Assembly (NCBI GenBank): GCA_963731625.1 | Contig: CAVSWH010000023.1 | Span: 253,196 to 317,195 of the forward strand | Origin: PALSA-555 sp963731625 | GTDB taxonomy: Bacteria > Actinomycetota > Acidimicrobiia > IMCC26256 > PALSA-555 | Direction: 5' to 3' | Length of the DNA: 64,000 nucleotides | In this document: piece by piece, positions 1 through 7,461 of the stretch | How positions within the stretch are numbered: position 1 is the stretch's first letter | Layout of the letters: each line of letters starts with the position of its first letter | Notes under the pieces: model-generated | What the model was told of the DNA's origin: nothing | The model's database searches: none | Seen by the model: the letters and a program-made list of their open reading frames with translations, nothing else | Made by a program: the position numbers and the translations under genes

Positions 1-120
1 GGCGTGCTCTGGCTCACCGACGAGCACGGTCGCCGGGTCGGCGTGCCCGCCGAGCGCCTGGCCTACGTCGAGCTCGACGACGACGCGGCGAAGAAGCGGG
101 TCGGCTTCGGGCCGGCCTGA
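1..120 (+). CDS. DUF3107 family protein, C-terminal fragment
   Basis: The first 39 codons read openly to a TGA and give the tail of a small actinobacterial DUF3107 protein. The LxDxxGRRVGVPAERLAYVEL segment, followed by a closing RVGFG, is the usual end of that family. The 5' part lies outside the window. The function of the family is unknown. It sits 4 nt before the ArsA-family gene, so the two are probably co-transcribed. The family assignment rests on memory of the C-terminal signature only. Confidence 0.7.
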   Translation, partial: GVLWLTDEHGRRVGVPAERLAYVELDDDAAKKRVGFGPA

Positions 121-124
121 CCTG

Positions 125-1096
125 GTGGCCGCGCCCGCCGGCGCGGGCTTCCTGGACCGCCGGCTCCTCTTCTTCAGCGGCAAGGGCGGGGTCGGCAAGA
201 GCACCGTCACGGCGGCCACGGCGCTGCTCGCCGCCGAGCGCGGCCGCCGCGTCCTGCTCGTCGAGGTCGACGCGAAGGGCAACCTCACGGCGCTGTTCGA
301 GCAGCCGTCCGTCGGCTTCCAGCCCCGCGAGGTGTACCCGGGCGTCTTCGCGATGCAGATGCGCACCGAGGACGCGCTCCGCGAGTACCTGAAGCAGCAG
401 CTGCGGGTGCCGGTGCTCGGGCGGATCGGCCCGCTCGCGAGCGTCCTCGACTTCGTCGCCACCGCCGCGCCTGGCGTCCGCGAGATCCTCACCGTCGGCA
501 AGGTGTGCTCGGAGGTGCGCGAGTCCAAGGAGGGTCGCGCCGACTGGGACCTCGTCGTGGTCGACGCCGCGGCGACGGGCCACATCGTGTCCCAGCTCGA
601 TTCGCCACGGGCGATCCAGGAGCTCGTCGCGGTCGGGCCGGTGCGCCAGCAGACCGAGTGGATGCTCGAGCTGCTCGCCGACCCCGCGACGACGGCGCTG
701 CACGTCGTGACGACACCGGAGGAGATGCCGGTCAACGAGACGATCGAGCTCGTCCAGCGGGCGCGGACCGAGCTCGTGGTTCCCTTCGGGTCGGTGATCG
801 TGAACCGCGTCCTGCCCGAGCCGTTCACCCGGGCTGACGAGCCCGTCTTCGACGCCCTGCTCACCGGCCCGGCCCGCGACGTCCTCGACGCCGACGTCGG
901 GCCCGGCGCGGGCGCCGTCCTCGAAGCGACCCGCCTCGCCGTGTCGATGCGCCGGTCCCGCGCCGGGCACCTCGCCCGGCTGCGGTCGGCGCTCGACGTC
1001 CCGCTCGTCTATCTCCCGTACCTGTTCGTGCGTGACCACGGGCTGCGCGTCACGCGCATGGTCGCCGAACACCTCGCGGCGGAGCTGGGTCTGTGA
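125..1096 (+). CDS. ArsA-family ATPase, first of a pair
   Basis: This is a 323-aa soluble P-loop ATPase of the ArsA/GET3/MinD class. The deviant Walker A GKGGVGKST is at residues 19-27 and includes the signature lysine. A switch region VVVDAAATGH follows near residue 145. The start is the GTG 4 nt after the DUF3107 stop. The gene overlaps the next ArsA-like gene by a GTGA junction, so the pair should be translated together. Paired ArsA homologues of this kind are conserved in Actinobacteria (Rv3679/Rv3680 in M. tuberculosis) and are not arsenic pumps there. No arsB or arsR neighbour is present here. A role as a heteromeric ATPase is an inference from the pairing. Confidence 0.88.
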   Translation: MAAPAGAGFLDRRLLFFSGKGGVGKSTVTAATALLAAERGRRVLLVEVDAKGNLTALFEQPSVGFQPREVYPGVFAMQMRTEDALREYLKQQLRVPVLGRIGPLASVLDFVATAAPGVREILTVGKVCSEVRESKEGRADWDLVVVDAAATGHIVSQLDSPRAIQELVAVGPVRQQTEWMLELLADPATTALHVVTTPEEMPVNETIELVQRARTELVVPFGSVIVNRVLPEPFTRADEPVFDALLTGPARDVLDADVGPGAGAVLEATRLAVSMRRSRAGHLARLRSALDVPLVYLPYLFVRDHGLRVTRMVAEHLAAELGL

Positions 1097-2280
1097 CCTC
1101 GTCGAGCCTCGAGTCGCTGCTCACCTCCCGCGAGATCGTGGTGTTCTGCGGGTCCGGGGGCGTCGGCAAGACGACGACCGCCGCCGCGGCGGCCGTCGCC
1201 GCGGCCGGGGAGCTCGGCGGCCGGGTGCTCGTGCTCACCATCGACCCGGCGAAGCGCCTCGCCGACGCCCTCGGTCTCGAGGCGCTCGGCAACGTCGAGC
1301 GCCGCGTCCCCGACGAGGCGCTGCGCGCCGCCGGCTTCGAGCCCCGCGGCGAGCTGTTCGCCGCGATGCTCGACACGAAGGCGTCCTGGGACGACCTGGT
1401 GCTGCGCCACGCGCCCGACGAGGAGACCGCCTACCGGGTGCTCGGCAACAGCCTGTACCAGAACATCACCGCGCGGTTCGTGCAGAGCCACGACTACATC
1501 GCGATGGAGCGGCTCTACGACCTGCACGCGCACGGCCGCTACGACCTGATCGTCGTGGACACGCCGCCGACCCGCAACGCCATCGACTTCCTCGAGGCGC
1601 CGAGCCGGATGGCCGAGTTCTTCGGCGGTCGGCTGCTGCGCTGGCTGACCGTCCCGTACCGTCTGACCGGCCGGCGCGGCGCCCGCATGGTGAACGTCGC
1701 GAGCCGACCCTTCTACCAGCTGGCCGACCGGGTGCTCGGCAGCCAGCTGCTCCAAGACATCGCCGAGTTCTTCTTGAACTTCCAGAGCATGTACGACGGG
1801 TTCGTGGCGCGGGCCGAGTCGGTCGAGCGGCTGCTGCACGACCGCCGCACCACCTTCGCCGTCGTCACGACCCTCGAGGGCGCGCCCCTCCGCGAGGCCG
1901 AGCTGTTCGTGCGCGAGCTCGGGAAGCGGGACCTGCCGCTCGGCGCGCTCGTGCTGAACCGCGTGCTGCCGCCGTATCTCACCTCCGCCGAGGGCCATCG
2001 TGCCGCGACGGCCCTCGCCGAGCGTCCCGAGGACGTGGCGAAGCTGCTCGGCGGGCTCGGCGAGCCCGCGCTCGACGACCCGGAGCGCACGGCGCGGGTG
2101 CTCGCCACCGTCGCCGCGACGTACCGCGACTACAGCGTCGTGGCGACCCGCGAGCGGGAGCTGCGCGCCGAGCTCGCCCGGGTCCCGGACGTGCTCGCCA
2201 CGGTGCCCGCGCTGCCGGACGAGGTGCACGACCTCGCCGGCCTGGCGAGCATCGGCCGGGCCTTGCTGGCGACTCCGTAA
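1093..2280 (+). CDS. ArsA-family ATPase, second of a pair
   Basis: This is a 395-aa ArsA-family ATPase. The P-loop at residues 20-28 reads GSGGVGKTT, so the signature lysine of the deviant Walker A motif is replaced by serine. The ArsA-type LTIDPAKRLADALG stretch follows at about residue 48, and a DTPPTRNAIDFL switch is near residue 156. The GTG start overlaps the upstream stop codon. An asymmetric pair, one partner with and one without the signature lysine, suggests that the two proteins assemble together and that only one site follows the standard mechanism. That is inference. The substrate is not evident from the sequence. Confidence 0.88.
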   Translation: MTSSSLESLLTSREIVVFCGSGGVGKTTTAAAAAVAAAGELGGRVLVLTIDPAKRLADALGLEALGNVERRVPDEALRAAGFEPRGELFAAMLDTKASWDDLVLRHAPDEETAYRVLGNSLYQNITARFVQSHDYIAMERLYDLHAHGRYDLIVVDTPPTRNAIDFLEAPSRMAEFFGGRLLRWLTVPYRLTGRRGARMVNVASRPFYQLADRVLGSQLLQDIAEFFLNFQSMYDGFVARAESVERLLHDRRTTFAVVTTLEGAPLREAELFVRELGKRDLPLGALVLNRVLPPYLTSAEGHRAATALAERPEDVAKLLGGLGEPALDDPERTARVLATVAATYRDYSVVATRERELRAELARVPDVLATVPALPDEVHDLAGLASIGRALLATP

Positions 2281-2283
2281 CCT
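2278..2283 (+). promoter_or_regulatory. -10 hexamer TAACCT, leaderless start of the kinase gene
   Basis: TAACCT ends 6 nt before the GTG at 2290 and shares its first bases with the stop codon of the preceding gene. At that distance transcription would begin at or next to the start codon. No Shine-Dalgarno sequence is present. Confidence 0.55.
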
Positions 2284-2289
2284 GGCCTC

Positions 2290-3777
2290 GTGGCGGTCGG
2301 CTTGTACGAGCTCGCGCAGGACAGCACAGGGCTGCGCGGCGACGGGCTGCGGCACCTCCAGCGGCTGGTGGCGTCGTGGCAGCCGCTCGCCGACCTGTGC
2401 TTCGCGGACCTGCTCGCCCTCGCCCCAGCCGACGGGGAGGAGGGCCACCGCTTCGTCGTGCTGGCGCACGTGCGGCCGGTGACCGGCCAGACCCTCTACC
2501 CGGCCGAGCTGGTCGGCACCGTCGTCCAGGAGGTGGAGCGCCCCCTCGTGGCGCGGGCGTGGCGCAAGGAGGAGATCGTCGGCGGCGACGCGACGGTCAT
2601 CGGCTCCGAGGAGCGGGCCCGCACCCAGTGCATCCCCCTCGAGCTCGGCGGGTCCCCGATCGCCGTCGTGAGCCGCGAGGCGCCCACGAACCTCGGACGG
2701 CGCACGGGGGAGCTCGAGCGCGTCTACCTCGACACGTTCGAGCGCTTCGCCCGCATGATGACCGAGGGGAGCTTCCCGTTCGCCCGCGACGAGGTGGCCT
2801 CCGAGGAGGCGCCCCGCGTCGCCGACGGCGTGATCCTGCTCGACGACGGGCTGCGCATCCGCTTCGCGAGCCCGAACGCGATCAGCTCGTTGCACCGGAT
2901 GGGCATCCACACGTACACGAACGGGCTGCCACTCGACGAGATCGGCTTCGACCAGGACGCGGCCGACGCCGCGGCCCGCCTGCAGGTCCCGATCACCGAG
3001 GAGATCGAGCGCGGCGAGACGTCGGTGCTCATCCAGGCCATCCCGCTGCTCGAGCACCGCCGCACGACGGGGGCGATGATCCTCGTCCGGGACGTCACCG
3101 ACCTGCGCCGCCGGGACCGGATCCTGCTGTCGAAGGACGCCACGATCCGCGAGATCCACCACCGGGTGAAGAACAACCTGCAGACGATCGCCGCGCTGCT
3201 GCGCCTGCAGGGCCGGCGGCTCCACTCGACGGAGGCACAGGAAGCGATCCAGGAATCGGAGCGGCGGATCCGCTCGATCGCGATCGTGCACGAGACCCTG
3301 TCCCGGGAATCGGCCGACGTCGTGAACTTCGCGGAGATCGTCGGGCCGCTCGTCCGCGTCGTCGAGGAGACCGTGTCGACGCCGGAGCTGCAACTGCACT
3401 TCGACGTGCAGGGCGACGCCGGGGAGCTCCCGGGCGACATCGCCACGCCGCTGGCGGTGGCGCTGAACGAGCTGATGCAGAACGCGGTCGACCACGCCTT
3501 CCCCGCCGACGAGTCGGGCCCGGCCGAAGGCCACGTGCGGGTCGAGCTGACCCGCCGCGAGGGCGAGCTCGACGTCGAGGTCGTCGACGACGGGGTCGGC
3601 CTGCCCCCCGACTTCTCGCTCGAGTCGTCGCGGGGCCTCGGCCTGTCGATCGTCCACGGTCTGGTGACGAGCGAGCTGGGCGGCTCGATCGAGATGCGCG
3701 AGGACGGTGGGACGCGCGTCAGCCTGAAGGTGCCGCTGGAGCCGGACGCCGGCCTGCAGGTCGGCGCGCTGAGCTGA
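2290..3777 (+). CDS. pdtaS: PdtaS-like sensor histidine kinase
   Basis: This is a 495-aa cytosolic sensor kinase. An N-terminal GAF-like sensor (residues about 1-150) is followed by a PAS-like segment, a HisKA_2 dimerisation helix and a HATPase domain. The phospho-acceptor region IHHRVKNNLQTIAALLR places the active histidine at about residue 290/291. The N-box NELMQNAVDHAF and the G-boxes DDGVGLPPD and RGLGLSIVHGL follow. No membrane segment is visible. The domain order matches mycobacterial PdtaS, which phosphorylates the antiterminator PdtaR. No pdtaR-like gene is in the window. Its convergent neighbour is a WhiB gene, as with Rv3220c and Rv3219 in M. tuberculosis. Confidence 0.85.
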   Translation: MAVGLYELAQDSTGLRGDGLRHLQRLVASWQPLADLCFADLLALAPADGEEGHRFVVLAHVRPVTGQTLYPAELVGTVVQEVERPLVARAWRKEEIVGGDATVIGSEERARTQCIPLELGGSPIAVVSREAPTNLGRRTGELERVYLDTFERFARMMTEGSFPFARDEVASEEAPRVADGVILLDDGLRIRFASPNAISSLHRMGIHTYTNGLPLDEIGFDQDAADAAARLQVPITEEIERGETSVLIQAIPLLEHRRTTGAMILVRDVTDLRRRDRILLSKDATIREIHHRVKNNLQTIAALLRLQGRRLHSTEAQEAIQESERRIRSIAIVHETLSRESADVVNFAEIVGPLVRVVEETVSTPELQLHFDVQGDAGELPGDIATPLAVALNELMQNAVDHAFPADESGPAEGHVRVELTRREGELDVEVVDDGVGLPPDFSLESSRGLGLSIVHGLVTSELGGSIEMREDGGTRVSLKVPLEPDAGLQVGALS

Positions 3778-3783
3778 GCAGGT

Positions 3784-4074
3784 TCAGGCGGTGGCGCGCT
3801 GCCGGGCCACCCAGGCCTTGCGGAGCTTGCGCCGCTCCTCCTCGGTGGTGCCACCCCAGATGCCCGCCTCCTGGTTGGTGGCGAGCGCGAACTCGAGGCA
3901 CTCGTCGGTGACGCCGCAGGCCGTGCAGATCCGGCGGGCGGTCTCGATCTGCTCGAGCGCCGGGCCGGTGGTCCCGATGGGGAAGAACACGTCTGGGTCG
4001 GAGTCCCGACATGCCGATCGCGTCCGCCACGCCTCGGCGTCCCAGTCGTGGGTGCGAATCCAGGTGAGCGCCAC
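3784..4074 (-). CDS. whiB1: WhiB-family iron-sulfur transcription factor (WhiB1-like)
   Basis: This is a 96-aa WhiB protein. Four cluster-binding cysteines are present: one in SACRDSDPD and three in the CTACGVTDEC segment. The GIWGG turn and a basic EEERRKLRK tail follow. The reading frame stays open far upstream, but the GTG at 4074 is chosen because a GAGAGG ribosome site lies 5-6 nt before it and the protein then has family length. The spacing, the FFPxGxxGPALxQI stretch and the convergent pdtaS-like partner all resemble WhiB1, an essential NO-responsive regulator in mycobacteria. The subclass assignment is by recall, not alignment. Confidence 0.88.
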   Translation of the reverse strand: MALTWIRTHDWDAEAWRTRSACRDSDPDVFFPIGTTGPALEQIETARRICTACGVTDECLEFALATNQEAGIWGGTTEEERRKLRKAWVARQRATA

Positions 4075-4234
4075 TGCTACCTCTCGGATGTTGGCCGGCG
4101 TGGTGGGCGGGCTCCGCTGCCGGGCCGCCGGCTCCGGTGCGTCCGTCCGTCCGGGCTCTCGCCCGCCGGGGGTCCCGGAGCGTAGATCCGAGACACGTTC
4201 TCCACAAGGGCCCTGACCTGGGGTTTCGCGTGTG

Positions 4235-4240
4235 TACGCT
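4235..4240 (+). promoter_or_regulatory. -10 hexamer TACGCT before the phosphodiesterase gene
   Basis: TACGCT ends 6 nt before GTG 4247. This favours 4247 as the start over the in-frame GTG at 4232, which would place the hexamer inside the coding region. Confidence 0.5.
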
Positions 4241-4246
4241 GCGCGC

Positions 4247-4981
4247 GTGCCCGGCGGCCCCGCTCCGAGGGTCTGGGCGCACCGGGGTGCCCGCCGCCAG
4301 GCCCCCGAGAACACGCTGGCGGCCTTCACCCGGGCCCGCCAGCTCGGCGCCGACGGGGTGGAGCTCGACGCCCGCCGCAGCGCCGACGACGTCGTCGTCG
4401 TCCACCATGACCCGACGACCCGGCGGGTCGGCCTCCTCGCCGGGGCCCCGTTCGCCGCCGTGCGGGCGGCCCGGCCGGACATCCCGACCCTCGACGAGGC
4501 GCTCGACGCCTGCGCGGGGGTCACGGTGAACGTGGAGCTGAAGAACCTGCCGGGTCAGCGGGACTACGACCCGACGGAGCGGGTGGCGGCGCTCGTCGCC
4601 GACACCCTCGCCCGTCGCGACCACCGGGACGACGTGCTCGTGTCCTCCTTCAACCTGGAGACCCTCGACGCCTACCGGGCCCTCGACACGACCCCGACGG
4701 GGTTCCTCACGCTGCGGGGCCTCGACCCGCTCGTCGCGCTGCCGCTGATCGCCGAGCGTGGCCACCGGGCGCTGCACCCCGACGTGCGGGGCCTCGACGC
4801 GCCGCGGGCCGCGGCGGTCGTCGACGCGGCGCGCCGGGTCGGGCTCTCGGTCCACGTGTGGACGGTGAACCGCCGGGCCACGCTCGTCGAGCTCGCCTCG
4901 GCCGGCGTCGACGCGGTGATCACCGACGTGCCCGACGTCGCGCTCCGCGCGCTCGGCCGGGAGGTCAGCGGACCGGCGTGA
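4247..4981 (+). CDS. glycerophosphodiester phosphodiesterase family protein
   Basis: This is a 244-aa GDPD-type TIM barrel. It would hydrolyse glycerophosphodiesters to glycerol 3-phosphate and an alcohol. The opening WAHRGARRQAPENT carries the catalytic first histidine and the ENT metal motif. ELDARRSADDVVVVHHDP holds the acidic metal ligands and the second histidine. VNVELKN, FLTLRG and VHVWTVNR complete the fold. There is no signal peptide, so the enzyme is probably cytosolic. GTG 4247 is preferred because of the leaderless -10 upstream; GTG 4232 would add five residues. The gene is convergent with the lipid kinase and overlaps its stop by 17 nt. Confidence 0.87.
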   Translation: MPGGPAPRVWAHRGARRQAPENTLAAFTRARQLGADGVELDARRSADDVVVVHHDPTTRRVGLLAGAPFAAVRAARPDIPTLDEALDACAGVTVNVELKNLPGQRDYDPTERVAALVADTLARRDHRDDVLVSSFNLETLDAYRALDTTPTGFLTLRGLDPLVALPLIAERGHRALHPDVRGLDAPRAAAVVDAARRVGLSVHVWTVNRRATLVELASAGVDAVITDVPDVALRALGREVSGPA

Positions 4982-5885
4982 CGACCGTGAGGCAGTCCGG
5001 CTCGTAGCGGATCTCCAGCTGCTGGAGCTCGCCGAGATAGTCGCCGTCGACCTGCCACGGGAACGGCGCGTCGGTCGCGGTGAGCGTGACGTTGTCGAGG
5101 TCGGCGAGCTGCACGACGTCCTTCGCGTGCGCGAGGTGGCGTCCCCGGCCCATGGCCGAGGCGGCGGCGGCGACCAGTCCCCGGGCCGTGAGGCGACGGA
5201 ACGCGGTGAGCGCGAGCTTGCGCTCGAGCCCCGCGGCGTGCGTCACGGTCAGCGGCCGCATTCCGAAGAAGGCGTACGGCGTGGTGTTCGACACGATGGC
5301 GTAGTAGCCGTCGGTGAGCGGCTCGCCGCCGACCTCGACCCGGAACGGCGCGTGCGCACGGTCGAAGCCCCGGTAGAAGGTCGTGATCGCCGCCACCGCG
5401 AACGTCGGGTGGGCGAGGCGGCGCTTCAGCCAGGCGTGACGCTCCATCTGCTCGATGACCTCGGCGTCGAACCCGGCGCCGAGATGGAACAGGAAGCGCC
5501 GGTCGTTCCCCGCCCCGAGCCCGACGCGGCGTGTCGACCGCGCGTCGAGGCTCGCGACGAGCTGCTCGGTCGCGGGCCGGAGCGCGTTCGGGACGCCGAG
5601 GGTGCGGCCGAACACGTTCGTGGAGCCGCCCGGCAGCGGCGCCAGGGCGGTGTCGGTCCCGACGAGGCCGTTCGCCGCCTCGTTCAGGGTCCCGTCCCCG
5701 GCGGCGACGACGACGACGTCGACGCCCTCGGCGGCCGCCTCGCGCGCCAGGTGCGTGGCGTCGTTGCGCTGCGTCGTCTCGGCGACCTCGAGGCGGTGCG
5801 CGTCACTGAGCGCGTGCTGGACGAGCACGCGGCGTCGCGGCGTCATCGACGACGCGGCCGGGTTCACGATGAGCAGCAGGCGCAC
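4965..5885 (-). CDS. diacylglycerol kinase-like lipid kinase
   Basis: This is a 306-aa DAGK-catalytic-domain protein of the DgkB/YegS type. The N-terminal LLLIVNPAAS and the nucleotide loop AAGDGTLNEAANGL (about residues 61-74) are diagnostic, and LPGGSTNVFGRTLG follows. The family phosphorylates diacylglycerol, sphingoid or related lipids on the inner membrane face. The exact substrate cannot be read from the sequence. The start GTG at 5885 sits 8 nt after a minus-strand TAACCT hexamer. The gene is divergent from the uracil-DNA glycosylase gene across only 32 bp. Confidence 0.87.
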   Translation of the reverse strand: MRLLLIVNPAASSMTPRRRVLVQHALSDAHRLEVAETTQRNDATHLAREAAAEGVDVVVVAAGDGTLNEAANGLVGTDTALAPLPGGSTNVFGRTLGVPNALRPATEQLVASLDARSTRRVGLGAGNDRRFLFHLGAGFDAEVIEQMERHAWLKRRLAHPTFAVAAITTFYRGFDRAHAPFRVEVGGEPLTDGYYAIVSNTTPYAFFGMRPLTVTHAAGLERKLALTAFRRLTARGLVAAAASAMGRGRHLAHAKDVVQLADLDNVTLTATDAPFPWQVDGDYLGELQQLEIRYEPDCLTVVTPVR

Positions 5886-5893
5886 GGGCGCGC

Positions 5894-5911
5894 AGGTTAG
5901 GACGCTACGGT
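5894..5911. promoter_or_regulatory. back-to-back leaderless promoters for lipid kinase and udg
   Basis: Within the 32-bp divergent gap, the minus strand carries TAACCT (5899 to 5894) 8 nt before the kinase GTG. The plus strand carries TACGGT (5906-5911) 6 nt before the udg GTG. The two hexamers are 6 bp apart, so their polymerase footprints must overlap. Confidence 0.5.
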
Positions 5912-5917
5912 CCGCCG

Positions 5918-6652
5918 GTGCCCACCGCGTGGGACCGGCTCCGCTCCGAGGTCGTCGCGTGCCGTGCCTGCCCGCGGCTCGTGGCCTGGCGCGAGGAGGT
6001 CGCCCGCACGAAGCGGGCCGCGTACCGCGACGAGCGGTACTGGGGACGACCGATCCCCGGCTTCGGCGACCCGCACGCGTCGATCCTCCTCGTCGGCCTC
6101 GCGCCGGCCGCGCACGGCGGGAACCGCACCGGTCGCGTGTTCACCGGGGACCGGTCGGGGGACTGGCTCTACGGGGCGCTGCACCGCGCCGGGCTCGCCA
6201 ACCAGGCGACGTCGGTGTCGGTGGACGACGGGCTGCGCCTCGACGGCGCGTACGTGACCGCCGTGGTGAAGTGCGCGCCGCCCGACAACGCGCCGACGAC
6301 AGGCGAGCGGGACCAGTGCCGCCCCTTCTTCGCCCGTGAGCTGGCGCTGCTCGCCGACGCCCGCGTCGCCGTCGCGCTCGGCGGGTACGCGTACACCGCG
6401 CTGTGCCGGGCGCTCGCCGACGAGGGCGTCGCCGTCCCCCGACCCCGGCCGGCGTTCGGACACGGGGTCGAGGTCACGACCGGCCGGTTCACGATCCTCG
6501 GCTGCTACCACCCGAGCCAGCAGAACACCTTCACCGGCCGGCTGACCGAGCCGATGCTCGACGCGGTCGTCGCCCGCGCCCGCGAGCTCGCGGGGATGCC
6601 GGCGGCTACACGAGCGCCAGCGTCTCCGCGATCCCGTACCCGACGGCGATGA
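5918..6652 (+). CDS. family 5 uracil-DNA glycosylase (UdgB type)
   Basis: This 244-aa repair glycosylase removes uracil and other deaminated bases from DNA. Four cysteines placed for a 4Fe-4S cluster are visible: C15 and C18 (CRACPR), about C119 (VVKCAPP) and about C134 (RDQCRP). Motif A is GLAPAAHGGNRTGR near residue 58, and the second motif is HPSQQNTFTGR near residue 196. GLAPAAHG, rather than the family-4 form GExPG, marks the family-5 group common in high-GC bacteria. The C-terminal 20 residues are Arg/Pro-rich and look unstructured. The start GTG is 6 nt after a -10 hexamer. Confidence 0.9.
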   Translation: MPTAWDRLRSEVVACRACPRLVAWREEVARTKRAAYRDERYWGRPIPGFGDPHASILLVGLAPAAHGGNRTGRVFTGDRSGDWLYGALHRAGLANQATSVSVDDGLRLDGAYVTAVVKCAPPDNAPTTGERDQCRPFFARELALLADARVAVALGGYAYTALCRALADEGVAVPRPRPAFGHGVEVTTGRFTILGCYHPSQQNTFTGRLTEPMLDAVVARARELAGMPAATRAPASPRSRTRRR

Positions 6653-7436
6653 CCCCGAGCACGATGCCGACGAGGAGCCGCAGCGTCCGGTCCTCGGAGC
6701 GGATCGTGAGGTGGGCGCCGAGGCGCGCGCCCGGCACCACCCCCACGCACAGCGGGAGCGCGTAGAGCCAGTTGATGTGGCCGAGCGCGGCGTGGGTGAT
6801 CAGCCCGGGCACGGCGAGCACGCCGACGCAGGCGAGCGACGTGGCGAGCGCCGCCTTCAGCGGCATGCGCACCCACGCGGTGAACGCCGGCACCATCAGC
6901 ACCCCGCCACCGATGCCGAGCAGGCCGCTCAGCCCGCCGGCGGCGATGCCGACGAGCACGAGACGCCACGGTTCGGCGCGCTCGGCACCCCGCTCCTCCT
7001 GGGCGAGCCCCGGTGCCGCGTCGGTGATCCCCTCGGTCGCGACGGCCGCCTCGGGCTCGGGCGCGACCACGGGGCGGCTCAGCCGGTACGCGCTGAACCC
7101 GACGAGCCCGGCGGTGAGGATCATGAGCGGGTGGCCGTTGCCGGGCACGACGTCGGTGAGCAGTGCGCCGCCGACGGTCGCGAGGATCCCCGCGCCGCTC
7201 GTCCACGCGACGATCCGCCAGTCGACGAGGTGCTCCCGCCCGTAGCGCCACGAGCCGGTCACAGCGGACGGGATGACCGACGGAATCGTCGAGCCGACCG
7301 CGGCGAGCGGTGTGGCGCCGAGCAGGCGGATCGCCGGCGTCGACGCCACGGCGCCGCCGATCCCGAACATGCCGGAGAGGACGCCGGCGCCGAAGCCGAA
7401 GATCGTGGTGAGCACGATTCGCCAGAGATCCGACAT
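6606..7436 (-). CDS. TSUP (TauE/SafE) family membrane permease
   Basis: This is a 276-aa integral membrane protein with two homologous halves. Each half opens with a glycine-rich signature, GVLSGMFGIGGAVASTPAI at the N-terminus and GGLSGLLGIGGGVLMVPAF after the central loop. About eight membrane spans are apparent. The linker (about residues 115-145) is acidic and Ala/Pro-rich. TSUP proteins export sulfite, sulfoacetate or similar small anions; the substrate here is unknown. The frame is open well upstream, but ATG 7436 is chosen because it opens the first half cleanly and lies 7 nt after a TAGCCT hexamer. It overlaps the udg 3' end by 47 bp, tail to tail. Confidence 0.85.
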   Translation of the reverse strand: MSDLWRIVLTTIFGFGAGVLSGMFGIGGAVASTPAIRLLGATPLAAVGSTIPSVIPSAVTGSWRYGREHLVDWRIVAWTSGAGILATVGGALLTDVVPGNGHPLMILTAGLVGFSAYRLSRPVVAPEPEAAVATEGITDAAPGLAQEERGAERAEPWRLVLVGIAAGGLSGLLGIGGGVLMVPAFTAWVRMPLKAALATSLACVGVLAVPGLITHAALGHINWLYALPLCVGVVPGARLGAHLTIRSEDRTLRLLVGIVLGVIAVGYGIAETLALV

Positions 7437-7443
7437 CGCGCGG

Positions 7444-7453
7444 AGGCTACCCT
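7444..7453. promoter_or_regulatory. bidirectional -10 element shared by the TSUP gene and dapA
   Basis: The 10 bp AGGCTACCCT contain TACCCT on the plus strand (7448-7453, 8 nt before the dapA GTG). On the minus strand they contain TAGCCT (7449 to 7444, 7 nt before the TSUP ATG). The two hexamers share the central TA. Both genes would be leaderless. Confidence 0.55.
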
Positions 7454-7461
7454 TCGCGTTC

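Noticed and set aside
125..2280. ArsA-like pair as an arsenite pump
   Set aside because: No arsB, arsR or metal-binding cysteine triad was seen; paired actinobacterial homologues of this type are not arsenic-resistance proteins.
4075..4524. Longer WhiB protein using the full open frame
   Set aside because: The extra 150 residues are antisense to the phosphodiesterase gene, and a ribosome site points to GTG 4074.
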